Notes: generated by a model not told the origin, from the letters alone. DNA of 64,000 bases from Ferdinandcohnia sp047238305 (GCF_047238305.1 NZ_JBDFMO010000001.1:1364001-1428000); one strand, 5' to 3'; shown: positions 1 through 9,567, counted from the stretch's first letter. Made by a program: numbers and translations.

Positions 1-488
1 TTATTTTATTATCTGGTAGCTTAAACCTATCTGATATCGTTGAAGCCCAGGATAAGGTTTGGTTTATTTTTGCACAGCCGATTGCCTTTATTGTCTTTTT
101 TATCGCGTCTGTCGCGGAGCTCAACCGTGTACCGTTTGACTTACCTGAGGCAGAATCAGAGATTGTCGCTGGTTTCCATATAGAGTACTCAGGATTTAGA
201 TGGGCCTTCTTTATGCTGGCAGAATATGTGTATATGTTTGCGATGGCTGCGTTAACGACTGTCCTTTTCTTAGGGGGATGGAAACCTGTTTTATTGCTAG
301 ATTTTATACCAGGTGCCGTTTGGTTCTCCTTGAAATTTAGCTTAGTGATCTTTGTCTTAATCTGGTTCCGTTCCACATTTCCGCGTTTACGTGCAGACAG
401 ACTGATGGAATTTGGATGGAAAGTCTTACTTCCAATTGCACTAGCGAACATTTTCTTATCGGCCTTAATTAAGGAATTGTTTTTCTAG
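1..488 (+). CDS. nuoH: NADH-quinone oxidoreductase subunit H, 5' end cut by window edge
   Basis: Membrane subunit of respiratory complex I that helps form the quinone site where the hydrophilic arm meets the membrane arm. The reading frame is open from base 3, so the true start lies before the window. The visible part holds the NuoH signature ELNRVPFDLPEAESE at 117-161, which forms the conserved acidic loop near the quinone channel, followed by three hydrophobic segments. It is followed by nuoI with a 30-base gap carrying an AAAGGGGTGA ribosome binding site, so both belong to one operon. Identification is secure from the motif and from the gene order nuoH-I-J-K-L-M-N. Confidence 0.95.
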   Translation, partial: ILLSGSLNLSDIVEAQDKVWFIFAQPIAFIVFFIASVAELNRVPFDLPEAESEIVAGFHIEYSGFRWAFFMLAEYVYMFAMAALTTVLFLGGWKPVLLLDFIPGAVWFSLKFSLVIFVLIWFRSTFPRLRADRLMEFGWKVLLPIALANIFLSALIKELFF

Positions 489-518
489 AGTAACTACCTA
501 ATAAAGGGGTGACAAACT

Positions 519-938
519 ATGTTTGGTTTACTAAAAGGGATGAAGTACACCCTTAATCAATTAACCTATAAAAAAGTCACATATGATTATCCGAATGAAC
601 CACTGCCACTGCCAGATCGCTTTCGTGGTATTCAAAAATTTTATCCGGAAAAATGTATCGTATGTAATCAATGCGCCAACATTTGTCCAACCGATTGTAT
701 CCAGTTAACCGGGAAAAAGCATCCTGATCCTACCAAAAAAGGGAAAATCATTGATACGTATGACATCAACTTTGAAATTTGTATTCTATGTGATCTTTGC
801 ACAGAGGTTTGTCCGACAGAAGCGATTGTCATGACAAACAACTTTGAACTTGCAGAATATAGCCGTGATGATTTGTTTAAAAATCTTGAGTGGTTAGATG
901 AAAACGATACGAACGTAAGGAAGGAGAATAAAGTGTGA
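519..938 (+). CDS. nuoI: NADH-quinone oxidoreductase subunit I (two 4Fe-4S ferredoxin)
   Basis: Electron-carrying subunit that links the peripheral arm of complex I to the quinone site. The 139-residue protein has two ferredoxin motifs, CIVCNQCANICPTDC at about residues 48-62 and CILCDLCTEVCPTEA at about 87-101, giving the eight cysteines for two 4Fe-4S clusters. The length fits the short Bacillus NuoI. The stop TGA overlaps the GTG start of nuoJ by four bases (GTGA), which suggests translational coupling. Confidence 0.96.
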   Translation: MFGLLKGMKYTLNQLTYKKVTYDYPNEPLPLPDRFRGIQKFYPEKCIVCNQCANICPTDCIQLTGKKHPDPTKKGKIIDTYDINFEICILCDLCTEVCPTEAIVMTNNFELAEYSRDDLFKNLEWLDENDTNVRKENKV

Positions 939-1450
939 CCGGAGAATTTTTAGCATTCATAGTCCTAGCAATTAGTGCGATTGGCGGCGGTATATTGATG
1001 CTGAACCTCCAAAAGGTCATACATATGGTTATCGCACTTGTATTCACCTTTATTAGTATTGCAGGATTGTACGTGATGCTTCATGCGGAATTTGTTGCAG
1101 CTGTGCAGGTCTTGATTTACTCAGGAGCCATCACCATTTTAATGCTCTTTGGAATCATGCTTACGAAGCATAATGACACAAGCGAGCCAAAGGTTAGTCG
1201 TGGACGAACCCTACTTGTTGTTTTCGGGATTCTTGCATTCGGTGTTGCCGTGTATCTCGGTATTTACGACTTGGATTTTGGCGGGCAAGCAACTGAACTT
1301 CATGTGAACAATACTGAAAAAATTGGAATTGAGCTTTTTGCAAAGTATGTCATTCCATTTGAATTAACCTCTGTTGTGCTACTTGTTGCGTTAGTTGGGG
1401 CGATCATTTTGGCGAAAAAAGACAATGAAGAGGAGGCGAATGAGGAATGA
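935..1450 (+). CDS. nuoJ: NADH-quinone oxidoreductase subunit J
   Basis: Small antiporter-like membrane subunit of complex I. The 171 residues form about five hydrophobic segments, with the family-typical stretch VQVLIYSGAITILMLFGIML at about residues 58-77. The GTG start overlaps the end of nuoI and follows an AAGGAGAATAAA ribosome binding site. The C-terminus is short and acidic (DNEEEANEE) and overlaps the nuoK start by four bases. Family and position agree. Confidence 0.95.
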   Translation: MTGEFLAFIVLAISAIGGGILMLNLQKVIHMVIALVFTFISIAGLYVMLHAEFVAAVQVLIYSGAITILMLFGIMLTKHNDTSEPKVSRGRTLLVVFGILAFGVAVYLGIYDLDFGGQATELHVNNTEKIGIELFAKYVIPFELTSVVLLVALVGAIILAKKDNEEEANEE

Positions 1451-1761
1451 GTTCAATTCCATTAGCAGCCTACCTAGTCCTAGCGTTGATTTTATTTTGT
1501 ATTGGCCTATATGGCGCTTTCACAAAAAGAAATACTGTGATTGTCTTGATTTCTGTTGAATTGATGCTGAATGCCGTGAATATTAATTTTGTAGCTTTTA
1601 GTAAATATGGAATGGCCCCAGGCATTACCGGGCAAGTTTTTGCACTGTTTACGATCGCCATTGCGGCAGCTGAATTTGCTGTTGGTCTAGCAATCTTGAT
1701 GGCACTGTATCGCAATAAACGCACAGTTAACATTGATGAAATGAATACGATGAAACATTAA
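1447..1761 (+). CDS. nuoK: NADH-quinone oxidoreductase subunit K
   Basis: MrpC-like membrane subunit of complex I, 104 residues with three transmembrane segments. The conserved intramembrane glutamate is visible in ISVELMLNAVNINFVA (about residues 35-50), and a second acidic position lies in AAAEFAVGLAI (about 73-83), both used in proton transfer in this family. The ATG start overlaps the nuoJ stop (ATGA). A 75-base spacer with its own ribosome binding sites separates it from nuoL. Confidence 0.96.
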   Translation: MSSIPLAAYLVLALILFCIGLYGAFTKRNTVIVLISVELMLNAVNINFVAFSKYGMAPGITGQVFALFTIAIAAAEFAVGLAILMALYRNKRTVNIDEMNTMKH

Positions 1762-1836
1762 AACCGGTAAAGGCGGTGGGCTCAGGAGGTTTCGCTTGCC
1801 TTTAACGAAAAGATCCAAGAAGGGGATTGTGATACG

Positions 1837-3705
1837 ATGATGGAAAACGCATGGATCATACCGCTTTTCCCGCTTATCTCTTTTTTGTTCCTTCTTATAT
1901 TCGGTAAACGAATGAAGGAGTCGAGTGCCTATATTGGCATTCTGCTAACGTTTGTCTCATTCGTGTACTCGGTGTTGGTTCTTGTGGCGAGACTCGGGAA
2001 TCCAACATTCAAATATGAGAGCACGTGGTTATCAATTGGGGATGTTCACTTAACAGCGGGGTTTGAAGTCAATCAATTAAATGCACTTATGTTAGTGGTA
2101 GTATCGCTAGTTAGCTTTTTAGTACATATGTATTCAAAAGGGTATATGCATGGGGATAAGCGCTTTCCAGTATTTTATGCGTACCTTGGGTTATTTACCT
2201 TTGCGATGCTAGGCTTAGTGATTTCGCCAAACCTTCTGCAAACGTATATTTTCTGGGAGCTTGTTGGACTCGGTTCATTTCTATTAATTGGCTTCTACTT
2301 TTATAAGGAAGAAGCAAAGGCTGCATCGAAAAAAGCATTCATTATGACGCGCATCGGGGATGTTGGTCTATTAATTGGGATGATTCTGTTATTCTGGCAA
2401 GTTGGTAGCTTTGAATATGATAAAATTTTTGACGCCATTGGCGCTGGGGAAATATCGTCAACCATGATTACGTTAACCGCCATTTTAATTTTTGTGGGAG
2501 CTGTTGGTAAATCTGGTCAATTCCCACTTCACACATGGTTGCCGGACGCGATGGAAGGCCCTACACCTGTTTCGGCTTTAATTCACGCGGCTACGATGGT
2601 TGCGGCAGGGGTTTATTTGGTGGCAACAACTTATCCCTTATTTGCAGCAAGCCATGCGGCAATGATGACAGTTGCCGTGATTGGTGGTATTACAGCTATT
2701 TTTGCAGCCTCTATCGGCTTAGCACAAAAGGATATTAAACGTGTTCTTGCCTACTCCACAGTGAGTCAACTAGGCTACATGATGCTTGCGTTAGGATCCG
2801 CCGGCTATGTTGCAGGGGTATTCCACTTAATGACACATGCTTTCTTTAAAGCATTGCTGTTCCTAGCAGCGGGTAGTGTAATTCATGCCGTCCATACTCA
2901 AAACATAGAAGAAATGGGCGGATTATGGAAAAAGCTTCGCATTACAGGTCCGTTGTTCTTAATTGGAACCTTAGCCATCAGTGGTGTTCCGCTTTTCTCA
3001 GGATTCTTCAGTAAGGATGAAATCTTACTTGCAACCTGGGCACAAGGGAATTACGTATTATTCTGGTTAGCAGTACTTGCAGCGTTCTTTACCGCATTTT
3101 ATATGTTCCGTTTGTTCTTTATGGTCTTCACTGGTGAGGCAAGAGGAAATCAAACAAATGTGAAGGAGTCACCAAGTTCAATGACGATTCCAATGGTTGT
3201 TCTAGGTGTCCTTGCAGTTGTAGCGGGTTATGTGAATACACCTTGGTTTGGAACGTTTTTAGGGGACTGGTTAACAGAAGGGACGAATTTATACGGACCG
3301 GGTCATACTGAGGGACCAGGTTGGATTATGGCGGTTGCAACATTCGTATCTCTATTTGGTATCTTGCTTGCCTATGCGATGTATCAAAGAAAATCAATTT
3401 CAAGAGACTTTTTCAGTTCTCGAGCACCAATCATGTACAGCATCGTTTACAACAAATATTTTATTGATGAGTTTTACACTATGACCGTTGTCTATGTGAC
3501 AAAGGTATTCAGCTTATTCTTACGATATATTGATGAATTTTTAGTAGGTGGGATTGTAAAGGGTGTGGCTCAGGCTACACAAGGAATTGGAAAGCTTGGT
3601 GCTAAGCTTCAAAATGGCCAGGTACAAATGTACACTTCCGTTGCCTTTGTGGGATTAGCCATTTTACTTCTCGTTGTAGCACTGACAGGGGGGTACTTAA
3701 GATGA
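1837..3705 (+). CDS. nuoL: NADH-quinone oxidoreductase subunit L
   Basis: Largest antiporter-like proton-pumping subunit at the far end of the complex I membrane arm. The 622-residue protein has a run of transmembrane helices, the core motif LPDAMEGPTPVSALIHAATM at about residues 234-253, and the conserved HAFFKALLFLAAGSVIH stretch at about 333-349. The C-terminal region forms the extra amphipathic and anchoring helices. Two adjacent ATG codons (1837 and 1840) follow an AGAAGGGGATTGTG ribosome binding site; the first is given. The stop overlaps the nuoM start by four bases. Confidence 0.96.
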   Translation: MMENAWIIPLFPLISFLFLLIFGKRMKESSAYIGILLTFVSFVYSVLVLVARLGNPTFKYESTWLSIGDVHLTAGFEVNQLNALMLVVVSLVSFLVHMYSKGYMHGDKRFPVFYAYLGLFTFAMLGLVISPNLLQTYIFWELVGLGSFLLIGFYFYKEEAKAASKKAFIMTRIGDVGLLIGMILLFWQVGSFEYDKIFDAIGAGEISSTMITLTAILIFVGAVGKSGQFPLHTWLPDAMEGPTPVSALIHAATMVAAGVYLVATTYPLFAASHAAMMTVAVIGGITAIFAASIGLAQKDIKRVLAYSTVSQLGYMMLALGSAGYVAGVFHLMTHAFFKALLFLAAGSVIHAVHTQNIEEMGGLWKKLRITGPLFLIGTLAISGVPLFSGFFSKDEILLATWAQGNYVLFWLAVLAAFFTAFYMFRLFFMVFTGEARGNQTNVKESPSSMTIPMVVLGVLAVVAGYVNTPWFGTFLGDWLTEGTNLYGPGHTEGPGWIMAVATFVSLFGILLAYAMYQRKSISRDFFSSRAPIMYSIVYNKYFIDEFYTMTVVYVTKVFSLFLRYIDEFLVGGIVKGVAQATQGIGKLGAKLQNGQVQMYTSVAFVGLAILLLVVALTGGYLR

Positions 3706-5213
3706 GCTCATTTATTCTTTCGCTTTTAGTATTCTTCCCGATTTTAGGTATTGCGGTTCTTGCGTTTGTACCAAAAACTGAAGAAAAAACAATTAAGCTT
3801 GTTGGGGTCTTAGCAACGATTCCTTCACTTGTTCTTGCTCTATATGCATACGGGTTTTATACAGGTGGTGGAGATCTTGAAAAGCTAAAGGAAACGGTCT
3901 ATTGGTTTGGCTTTTTACCGAAAGGAAATCCGTGGGAAGTCAATTATGAGATGGCACTTAACGGTCTAACCCTAGTGCTCGTCCTGTTAACGACCGTGAT
4001 TTCGACGCTTGCAGCCATTGCCTCTGTTCATATTAAAAAGGAATGGAAAGGTTATTTCATGCTATTTCTTTTACTCGAACTTGGCATGCTTGGTGTGTTT
4101 ACGGCAGGAAACTTGATTTTATTCTTTGTATTCTTTGAAATGACACTCATTTCGACGTTCTTCCTAATTGGGAAATGGGGTTATTTTGAAAAAGAAAAAG
4201 CTGCGTTTAGCTTCTTAATCTTTAATGGACTCGGGTCTGCCATTTTGCTGATTGTCATTATGATCATTTTTGCAAAGGCTGGAACAACGAATATCGCAGC
4301 ATTAACGGCGATCTTTGCAAGCCCGGCAGATAGTTTACCAATTCCAGGTCAATTTTCAGAGGATTTACGTCTTGGATTATTGATTGCTATCCTTATTGGA
4401 TTTGGAATCAAATTACCGATTTTTCCATTGCACACATGGATGTTACGTGTGCACGTACAAGCACCGCCATCGATTGTTATGATTCACTCGGGGATCCTTT
4501 TAAAAATTGGAGCTTACGGAATCATCCGCTTTGGAATGGGATTCTTCCCGGATGAGTTTAGCAGATTAGCACCGATTGTTGCCGTTCTAGGGGTAATCAA
4601 CCTATTATATGGTGCATTTTTAGCTTTTGTCCAAAAGGACTTTAAAATGGTTCTTGCCTACTCGAGTATTTCCCACATGGGGATTGTGTTGATTGGTCTC
4701 GGTGCGATGAATGAAGCAGGAGTGCAAGGAGCGGTATTCCAGGTTGTGTCACACGGTTTAATTTCAGCGTTATTGTTCTTCTTAATTGGGGTCATGTATG
4801 AGCGGACTGGAACATCGTATATTGACAAGCTTGGTGGGCTTGCGAAGGTGATGCCACTCACAGCTGGATTTTTATTAGCAGCAGCAATGGCTTCACTTGG
4901 ATTACCGGGAATGTCCGGATTTGTTAGTGAATTTATGGCCTTCCTTGGACTGTTCAAGGAGATGCCGGTACTTGCTGCAGTTGGGGCAATTGGTATCATT
5001 ATGACAGCTGTGTACTTATTACGTGCGGTATTAAATGTGACATACGGAAAGACAAATCATTCCTATGAGGGCACAGTTGATTTACGTCCGATTGAAATAG
5101 TGCCGGTAATTGTGTTACTTGCGTTTATCGTATTAATTGGTGTTTATCCTAACGTGCTTACACAGCCACTTCAGGTCGCACTTGAAACAATCATGCTAGG
5201 GTTAGGAGGGTGA
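3702..5213 (+). CDS. nuoM: NADH-quinone oxidoreductase subunit M
   Basis: Second antiporter-like subunit of complex I, 503 residues and about 14 transmembrane helices. Typical features are FFEMTLISTFFLIGKWGY (the conserved helix-5 glutamate), KLPIFPLHTWMLRVHVQAPP at about residues 233-252, and VSHGLISALLFFLIGVMYER in helix 12. It starts inside the end of nuoL (ATGA overlap) and is followed by nuoN after four bases, so nuoL-M-N are tightly coupled. Confidence 0.96.
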   Translation: MSSFILSLLVFFPILGIAVLAFVPKTEEKTIKLVGVLATIPSLVLALYAYGFYTGGGDLEKLKETVYWFGFLPKGNPWEVNYEMALNGLTLVLVLLTTVISTLAAIASVHIKKEWKGYFMLFLLLELGMLGVFTAGNLILFFVFFEMTLISTFFLIGKWGYFEKEKAAFSFLIFNGLGSAILLIVIMIIFAKAGTTNIAALTAIFASPADSLPIPGQFSEDLRLGLLIAILIGFGIKLPIFPLHTWMLRVHVQAPPSIVMIHSGILLKIGAYGIIRFGMGFFPDEFSRLAPIVAVLGVINLLYGAFLAFVQKDFKMVLAYSSISHMGIVLIGLGAMNEAGVQGAVFQVVSHGLISALLFFLIGVMYERTGTSYIDKLGGLAKVMPLTAGFLLAAAMASLGLPGMSGFVSEFMAFLGLFKEMPVLAAVGAIGIIMTAVYLLRAVLNVTYGKTNHSYEGTVDLRPIEIVPVIVLLAFIVLIGVYPNVLTQPLQVALETIMLGLGG

Positions 5214-5217
5214 GCCG

Positions 5218-6729
5218 ATGGATACAGAAACTTTGTTAAGCTTTGAATGGGGAGTTATGGCACCAGAATTTATCATCCTCGGTGTTGCAACCCTTCTATC
5301 GTTAGTTGATTTATTTATGGGAAAAGACAAGGACCGGCGCCCACTTGGCTGGATTGGGATTATTGGAATCCTAGTTGCGATTGGGTTTACAGTCTCCTTA
5401 ATTGGAAATGACGTTACGTCCATTTTGTACGATACATTTAGACTTGATTCATTTGCGATTGTATTTAAACTGATTTTATTAGTAGGAACAGGCCTTGTCA
5501 TCTTGCTTGCTATGAGCTATGAGCCAAAAGATGGCATTGGTGGGTATCGCGGTGAGTTTTACTACTTACTTCTAGCAGCACTCTTGGGTACCATGATTAT
5601 GACATCAAGTGCTGATTTGATTACATTATTTGTCGGATTGGAATTGCTTTCGATTTCATCTTATATTTTAGCTGGAATCCGAAAACGCAATAAGCTTTCT
5701 AATGAATCCGCGATGAAATACGTGATTAACGGTACGGTTTCAACCGCAATCTTTTTATTCGGTGTCAGTTATGTATATGGATTAACTGGAACCTCAAATT
5801 TAAAAGAAATTATGGCGGTGTTCGCAAGGCTTCAGGATCCACAGCATATTTATCTTGTCGCTCTCGCACTGTTTATGATTGTGGTCGGTTTATCCTTTAA
5901 AATCGCAGCTGCTCCATTCCATATGTGGGCACCTGATGTGTATCAAGGAGCACCAACACCTGTTACAGCCTTTTTAAGTGTTGTTTCAAAAACAGCGGGC
6001 TTTGTCATCATTTTGCGAATTGTGGTAACAGCCTTCATCCAAGTTCCGTCTGGCAATGAAGAAACGCAGTTTTTATTGTTCCACTTACAGGATCTGTTAG
6101 CGATCATTGCGGGAGCAACAATGATTATTGGTAACACCGTTGCTCTAAGACAACGAAATGTAAAGCGAATGATGGCCTATTCAAGTATTGCACACGCTGG
6201 ATATTTATTAGTAGCATTTGTCGCTTTCTCCTATTTTATGATGGATGCGATTTGGTTCTATTTGGTGGCCTATCTGTTCATGAGTCTTGGATTCTTTGGG
6301 GTTCTTCAAGTCATTACGCAAAAATCCGACTCAGAGGACATTAGTCAATTTGCAGGACTGTATAAGCGCTCACCAGTTCTAGCTGTGGGACTTGGTGTGT
6401 TCATTCTTTCGTTAGCGGGTATTCCGGGAACAGCAGGTTTTATCGGAAAACTTAAGATTTTTATCGGAGCATTTGTCTCAAGTCCATCGCATTATGTGTT
6501 GGCATCGATTATGATTGCGACAACCGTTGTTTCGTATTTTTATTACTTTGGAATCCTTACCCAAATGTTCTTTAGGCCCGCAGAAGATGATAGCAAAATT
6601 AAACTGCCTTTAGGTGTGTTGATTGTTGTGATTGTTGCTATAGTCGGAACAATTGGATTCGGGATTTTTCCAAGAGTCGCCTTCGAATTCATTCAACAGT
6701 TCGGAAACTTTGGAGATTTTATCGGTTAA
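5218..6729 (+). CDS. nuoN: NADH-quinone oxidoreductase subunit N
   Basis: Third antiporter-like subunit and last gene of the nuo operon. The 503-residue protein has about 14 hydrophobic helices, the motif KIAAAPFHMWAPDVYQGAPT at about residues 227-246, and the helix-5 glutamate in LFVGLELLSISSYIL. The ATG follows a GGAGGGTGAGCCG site that overlaps the nuoM stop. A strong terminator about 70 bases downstream closes the operon. In Bacillus the nuo operon is known to lack nuoE, F and G; that cannot be tested here because the 5' half is outside the window. Confidence 0.96.
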   Translation: MDTETLLSFEWGVMAPEFIILGVATLLSLVDLFMGKDKDRRPLGWIGIIGILVAIGFTVSLIGNDVTSILYDTFRLDSFAIVFKLILLVGTGLVILLAMSYEPKDGIGGYRGEFYYLLLAALLGTMIMTSSADLITLFVGLELLSISSYILAGIRKRNKLSNESAMKYVINGTVSTAIFLFGVSYVYGLTGTSNLKEIMAVFARLQDPQHIYLVALALFMIVVGLSFKIAAAPFHMWAPDVYQGAPTPVTAFLSVVSKTAGFVIILRIVVTAFIQVPSGNEETQFLLFHLQDLLAIIAGATMIIGNTVALRQRNVKRMMAYSSIAHAGYLLVAFVAFSYFMMDAIWFYLVAYLFMSLGFFGVLQVITQKSDSEDISQFAGLYKRSPVLAVGLGVFILSLAGIPGTAGFIGKLKIFIGAFVSSPSHYVLASIMIATTVVSYFYYFGILTQMFFRPAEDDSKIKLPLGVLIVVIVAIVGTIGFGIFPRVAFEFIQQFGNFGDFIG

Positions 6730-6796
6730 AAATGGGGCGACAGCTTTCGAAAAAGTTGTGCTAGTCCTTTTCAAACAAATAGGGGTGTATTTTACA

Positions 6797-6827
6797 GGGA
6801 GAGGTTTGGGGATGCCTCTCCCTTTTT
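6797..6827 (+). terminator. Terminator of the nuo operon
   Basis: Perfect 8-bp stem GGGAGAGG / CCTCTCCC with a 10-base loop followed by five T. It is the first such structure after nuoN. Confidence 0.85.
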
Positions 6828-6967
6828 GTATGCTTGTTTTTAGGGGACTTTCGTTATAATAGATGGTAAAATGGAGTGGTGTGATTTGGGTCTATATGAG
6901 GTCGGTCACAAAGACGTTGCCACAAGACGTGGTGTACGTAGTCTTTGATTCCGAAAGGAGTGGTTTT

Positions 6968-7204
6968 ATGTTAGCTGGTTTTGGGTATCAAGCACTTATC
7001 AGTATTATTTCACATTTACTTTTTATAGCGGTTACGTGGTGGGCCTTGCAGAGCATTCGGTATGAGCATTTGGTAAAGCCAAATCATGTTTTCCAAGTGC
7101 GCGTTCTTCTGATCCTTGTGACGATTGCTATCGGATCTACGGTCAGCAATTTCTTCTTAGATTATCTCCTTTGGTCACAACAATTACCAACGATTCTCGA
7201 CTAA
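6968..7204 (+). CDS. ywzB: DUF1146 family small membrane protein (YwzB-like)
   Basis: A 78-residue protein with two hydrophobic segments (about residues 8-30 and 45-68). Composition and the position before murA match the Bacillus YwzB (DUF1146) family, whose function is unknown. The ATG is preceded by GAAAGGAGTGGTTTT. An in-frame upstream extension to 6863 lacks a ribosome binding site and was not used. It is separated from nuo by a terminator, with a TATAAT-like box at 6855-6860, so it probably has its own promoter. Confidence 0.8.
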   Translation: MLAGFGYQALISIISHLLFIAVTWWALQSIRYEHLVKPNHVFQVRVLLILVTIAIGSTVSNFFLDYLLWSQQLPTILD

Positions 7205-8034
7205 ACAGTATTATGCAGGAAGTTTATGTAAAGATAACTCTAACTAAAGTGATGGCATACGTTCTCCACTACTTTCCACGTATTCGCTAGTGGGGCACTG
7301 GTAAAAATGAAAGTAAGGAGAGGAAATCAGAGATAACCTTCTTGTTCAAGTAACGAATGACTTTTTTCAAAACATTTCTTAGTATGCTTAATACACCGAA
7401 AAAATACGGTGGATATTATTGGAATGACCCATTAGAAGGTAACGGTGATAATGCGAAGGAACCTTATGTTTAGAGTTGATGATTTTCAAAGGCTAATTCC
7501 CATAGGCAATATTTCCACAAATGATTGTCCTCTAGAATGTCATCAATTCCTATTTTAGGATAACTTTAAATGATATAAAGAAGAAGACAAACCCTCAAAA
7601 AAAAGACGTTCTTTTCGTATTATATGTACTATGTGAACTATGGAAAGTTTTCACTTAATAATATTCCTACGAATATTCAAATATTTGTCGACAATTATTG
7701 CGAAATTCCCACAAATTTCACTTGTGCCAATGTATCTCCGAGTGATATGATGTAAATTGGTTTTGTGTAAAAATTATACATGAAAAGATTTGGAATAAGC
7801 CGTGTTAGCGCGGTGATCATCCAATTTTTATGAAACGTCGTACAAGATGCACATACACCCAAAATAGAGACATTTGCCCGGTGGGTTGCATATACTACAT
7901 CAGTGCGAACGAATTTTTCCACTAAAAGTAATGAATATGCAAAGATTGGGTTCTATAAACAACAGTCAAGATGGAACACCAATTGTTAAGAATGAATATG
8001 AATATATAGAAAATGGGACGCGGAGGGGAATACC
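7205..8034. other. 830-bp AT-rich gap with no supported gene
   Basis: In Bacillus subtilis ywmB lies between ywzB and murAA; here no ywmB-like frame is visible. The stretch is AT-rich with stops in all frames. The only coding-like trace is a 38-codon frame at 7357-7473 (ending GDNAKEPYV) without a ribosome binding site at the right distance. A weak CCACTA/TAGTGG hairpin at 7257-7293 may end ywzB transcription. The promoter and leader of murA must lie in the right part; I see no consensus pair that decides it. Confidence 0.5.
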
Positions 8035-9333
8035 TTGGAAAAAATCATCGTCCGCGGCGGTCATAGGTTAAACGGCACAGTCAAAGTAGAAGGCGCAAAG
8101 AACGCTGTTTTGCCAGTTATCGCTGCATCCTTATTAGCTAGTAATGGTAAAAGTGTAATAAATGAAGTACCCACGCTCTCAGATGTGTATACGATTAATG
8201 AGGTATTGCGCCATTTAAACGCAGAGGTTACATTTGCAAACAATCAAATCGTTGTCGATGCATCAAGAGAGCTAAAAACAGAAGCACCTTTTGAATATGT
8301 TCGAAAAATGCGCGCATCTGTACTTGTTATGGGATCATTGCTTGCCCGCAATGGTCACGCGAGAGTTGCTCTTCCTGGCGGCTGTGCAATAGGTTCAAGA
8401 CCGATTGACCAGCATTTAAAAGGATTTGAAGCAATGGGTGCAGTTGTGAAGGTTGGAAATGGATATATTGATGCCGAAGTTAATGGAAGACTTCGCGGTG
8501 CAAAAGTATATATGGATTTCCCAAGCGTAGGAGCTACTGAAAACATTATGATGGCTGCTACACTTGCTGATGGAGTTTCTATCATTGAAAACTGTGCAAA
8601 AGAACCAGAGATTGTTGACCTTGCCAACTTCCTAAATGCAATGGGAGCCAAGGTAAGAGGTGCAGGCACTGGCACCATTCGAATTGAAGGTGTAGAAGAA
8701 TTACGTGGAGCAACACATAATATAATCCCTGATCGTATTGAAGCAGGCACATTTATGGTGGCCGCTGCAATAACAGGTGGTAATGTGCTTGTTCGTGGTG
8801 CAGTACCCGAACACCTTAGTTCGCTAATTGCAAAAATGGAAGAAATGGGCGTTACCATCATTGAAGAACAAGATGGTTTACGTGTCATTGGACCAGATAG
8901 ATTAAAAGCCGTCGATATTAAAACGATGCCACATCCTGGTTTTCCAACTGATATGCAATCACAAATGATGGCATTATTACTTCGTGCACAGGGTACAAGT
9001 ATGATCACAGAAACTGTATTTGAAAATCGCTTCATGCACGTCGAAGAATTCCGACGCATGAACGGTGATATCAAAATTGAAGGCCGTTCTGTTATTATCA
9101 ACGGAGAGTCTCAGCTTCAAGGAGCTGAAGTAGCCGCAACTGATTTACGAGCTGCTGCCGCACTTATTTTATCCGGATTGGTTGCAGATGGCTACACTCG
9201 TGTAACAGAACTGAAGCACTTAGACCGTGGTTATGTGAACTTCCACCAAAAGCTTGCGGCATTAGGTGCTGACATTGAACGTATAAATGAAGAAACAGAA
9301 AGCCTTGTGGAAGAAGTTAAAGTGAATTTTTGA
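8035..9333 (+). CDS. murA: UDP-N-acetylglucosamine 1-carboxyvinyltransferase
   Basis: First committed step of peptidoglycan synthesis: transfer of enolpyruvate from PEP to UDP-GlcNAc in the cytoplasm; target of fosfomycin. The 432-residue length is typical. The catalytic loop ALPGGCAIGSRPIDQHLKGF is present with the nucleophile-position cysteine at residue 117, so a Cys-type, fosfomycin-sensitive active site is expected. The N-terminal VEGAKNAVLPVIAASLL and the C-terminal DLRAAAALILSGLVADG blocks are also typical. The start is TTG behind CGGAGGGGAATACC. The downstream neighbour spoIID is the same as for B. subtilis murAA. A terminator follows at once. Confidence 0.97.
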   Translation: MEKIIVRGGHRLNGTVKVEGAKNAVLPVIAASLLASNGKSVINEVPTLSDVYTINEVLRHLNAEVTFANNQIVVDASRELKTEAPFEYVRKMRASVLVMGSLLARNGHARVALPGGCAIGSRPIDQHLKGFEAMGAVVKVGNGYIDAEVNGRLRGAKVYMDFPSVGATENIMMAATLADGVSIIENCAKEPEIVDLANFLNAMGAKVRGAGTGTIRIEGVEELRGATHNIIPDRIEAGTFMVAAAITGGNVLVRGAVPEHLSSLIAKMEEMGVTIIEEQDGLRVIGPDRLKAVDIKTMPHPGFPTDMQSQMMALLLRAQGTSMITETVFENRFMHVEEFRRMNGDIKIEGRSVIINGESQLQGAEVAATDLRAAAALILSGLVADGYTRVTELKHLDRGYVNFHQKLAALGADIERINEETESLVEEVKVNF

Positions 9334-9345
9334 CTAACCGCAGGA

Positions 9346-9396
9346 AAGCTAGGGACATTACCCATACAAGGTAATATCTCTAGCTTTTTTATTTTT
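9346..9396 (+). terminator. Terminator of murA
   Basis: Long stem AAGCTAGGGACATTACC / GGTAATATCTCTAGCTT with one mismatch, followed by a T-rich run. It also lies just past the end of the convergent small gene and may serve both. Confidence 0.85.
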
Positions 9397-9402
9397 ATAC
9401 AT

Positions 9403-9567
9403 TTAAATGTTTTCTTTTTTAAAAAGAGAAATGATATTTGCGATGATGAGAAGTACTAATATGACGCCTGTCGCGCGAGAGTCTGGATTATCAGTGATAA
9501 AAAAATTATAAACCGTAATTAACAAAGCAAGTGCAAGACATATTCTGCTTATCAAGTTTTTACTCAT
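9403..9567 (-). CDS. Small two-helix membrane protein, unknown function
   Basis: A 54-residue frame starting MSKNLISRICLALALLITVY and ending SLFKKENI. It has two hydrophobic segments (about residues 7-24 and 34-49) joined by the polar loop TDNPDSRATG, and a basic C-terminus, so a small hairpin-like inner-membrane protein is likely. The ATG is preceded by AAAAGGGGAAACGAGAAAA, an acceptable ribosome binding site. It lies between murA and spoIID on the opposite strand and its end meets the murA terminator. I do not recognise a family. Confidence 0.65.
   Translation of the reverse strand: MSKNLISRICLALALLITVYNFFITDNPDSRATGVILVLLIIANIISLFKKENI

Noticed and set aside
7357..7473. 38-codon frame ending GDNAKEPYV
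   Set aside because: No ribosome binding site at a useful distance and a stop two codons before it; kept only as a remark in the gap entry.
8355..9101. 248-codon frame on the minus strand
   Set aside because: It lies wholly opposite murA and reflects its codon usage; no start signal and no recognisable protein.
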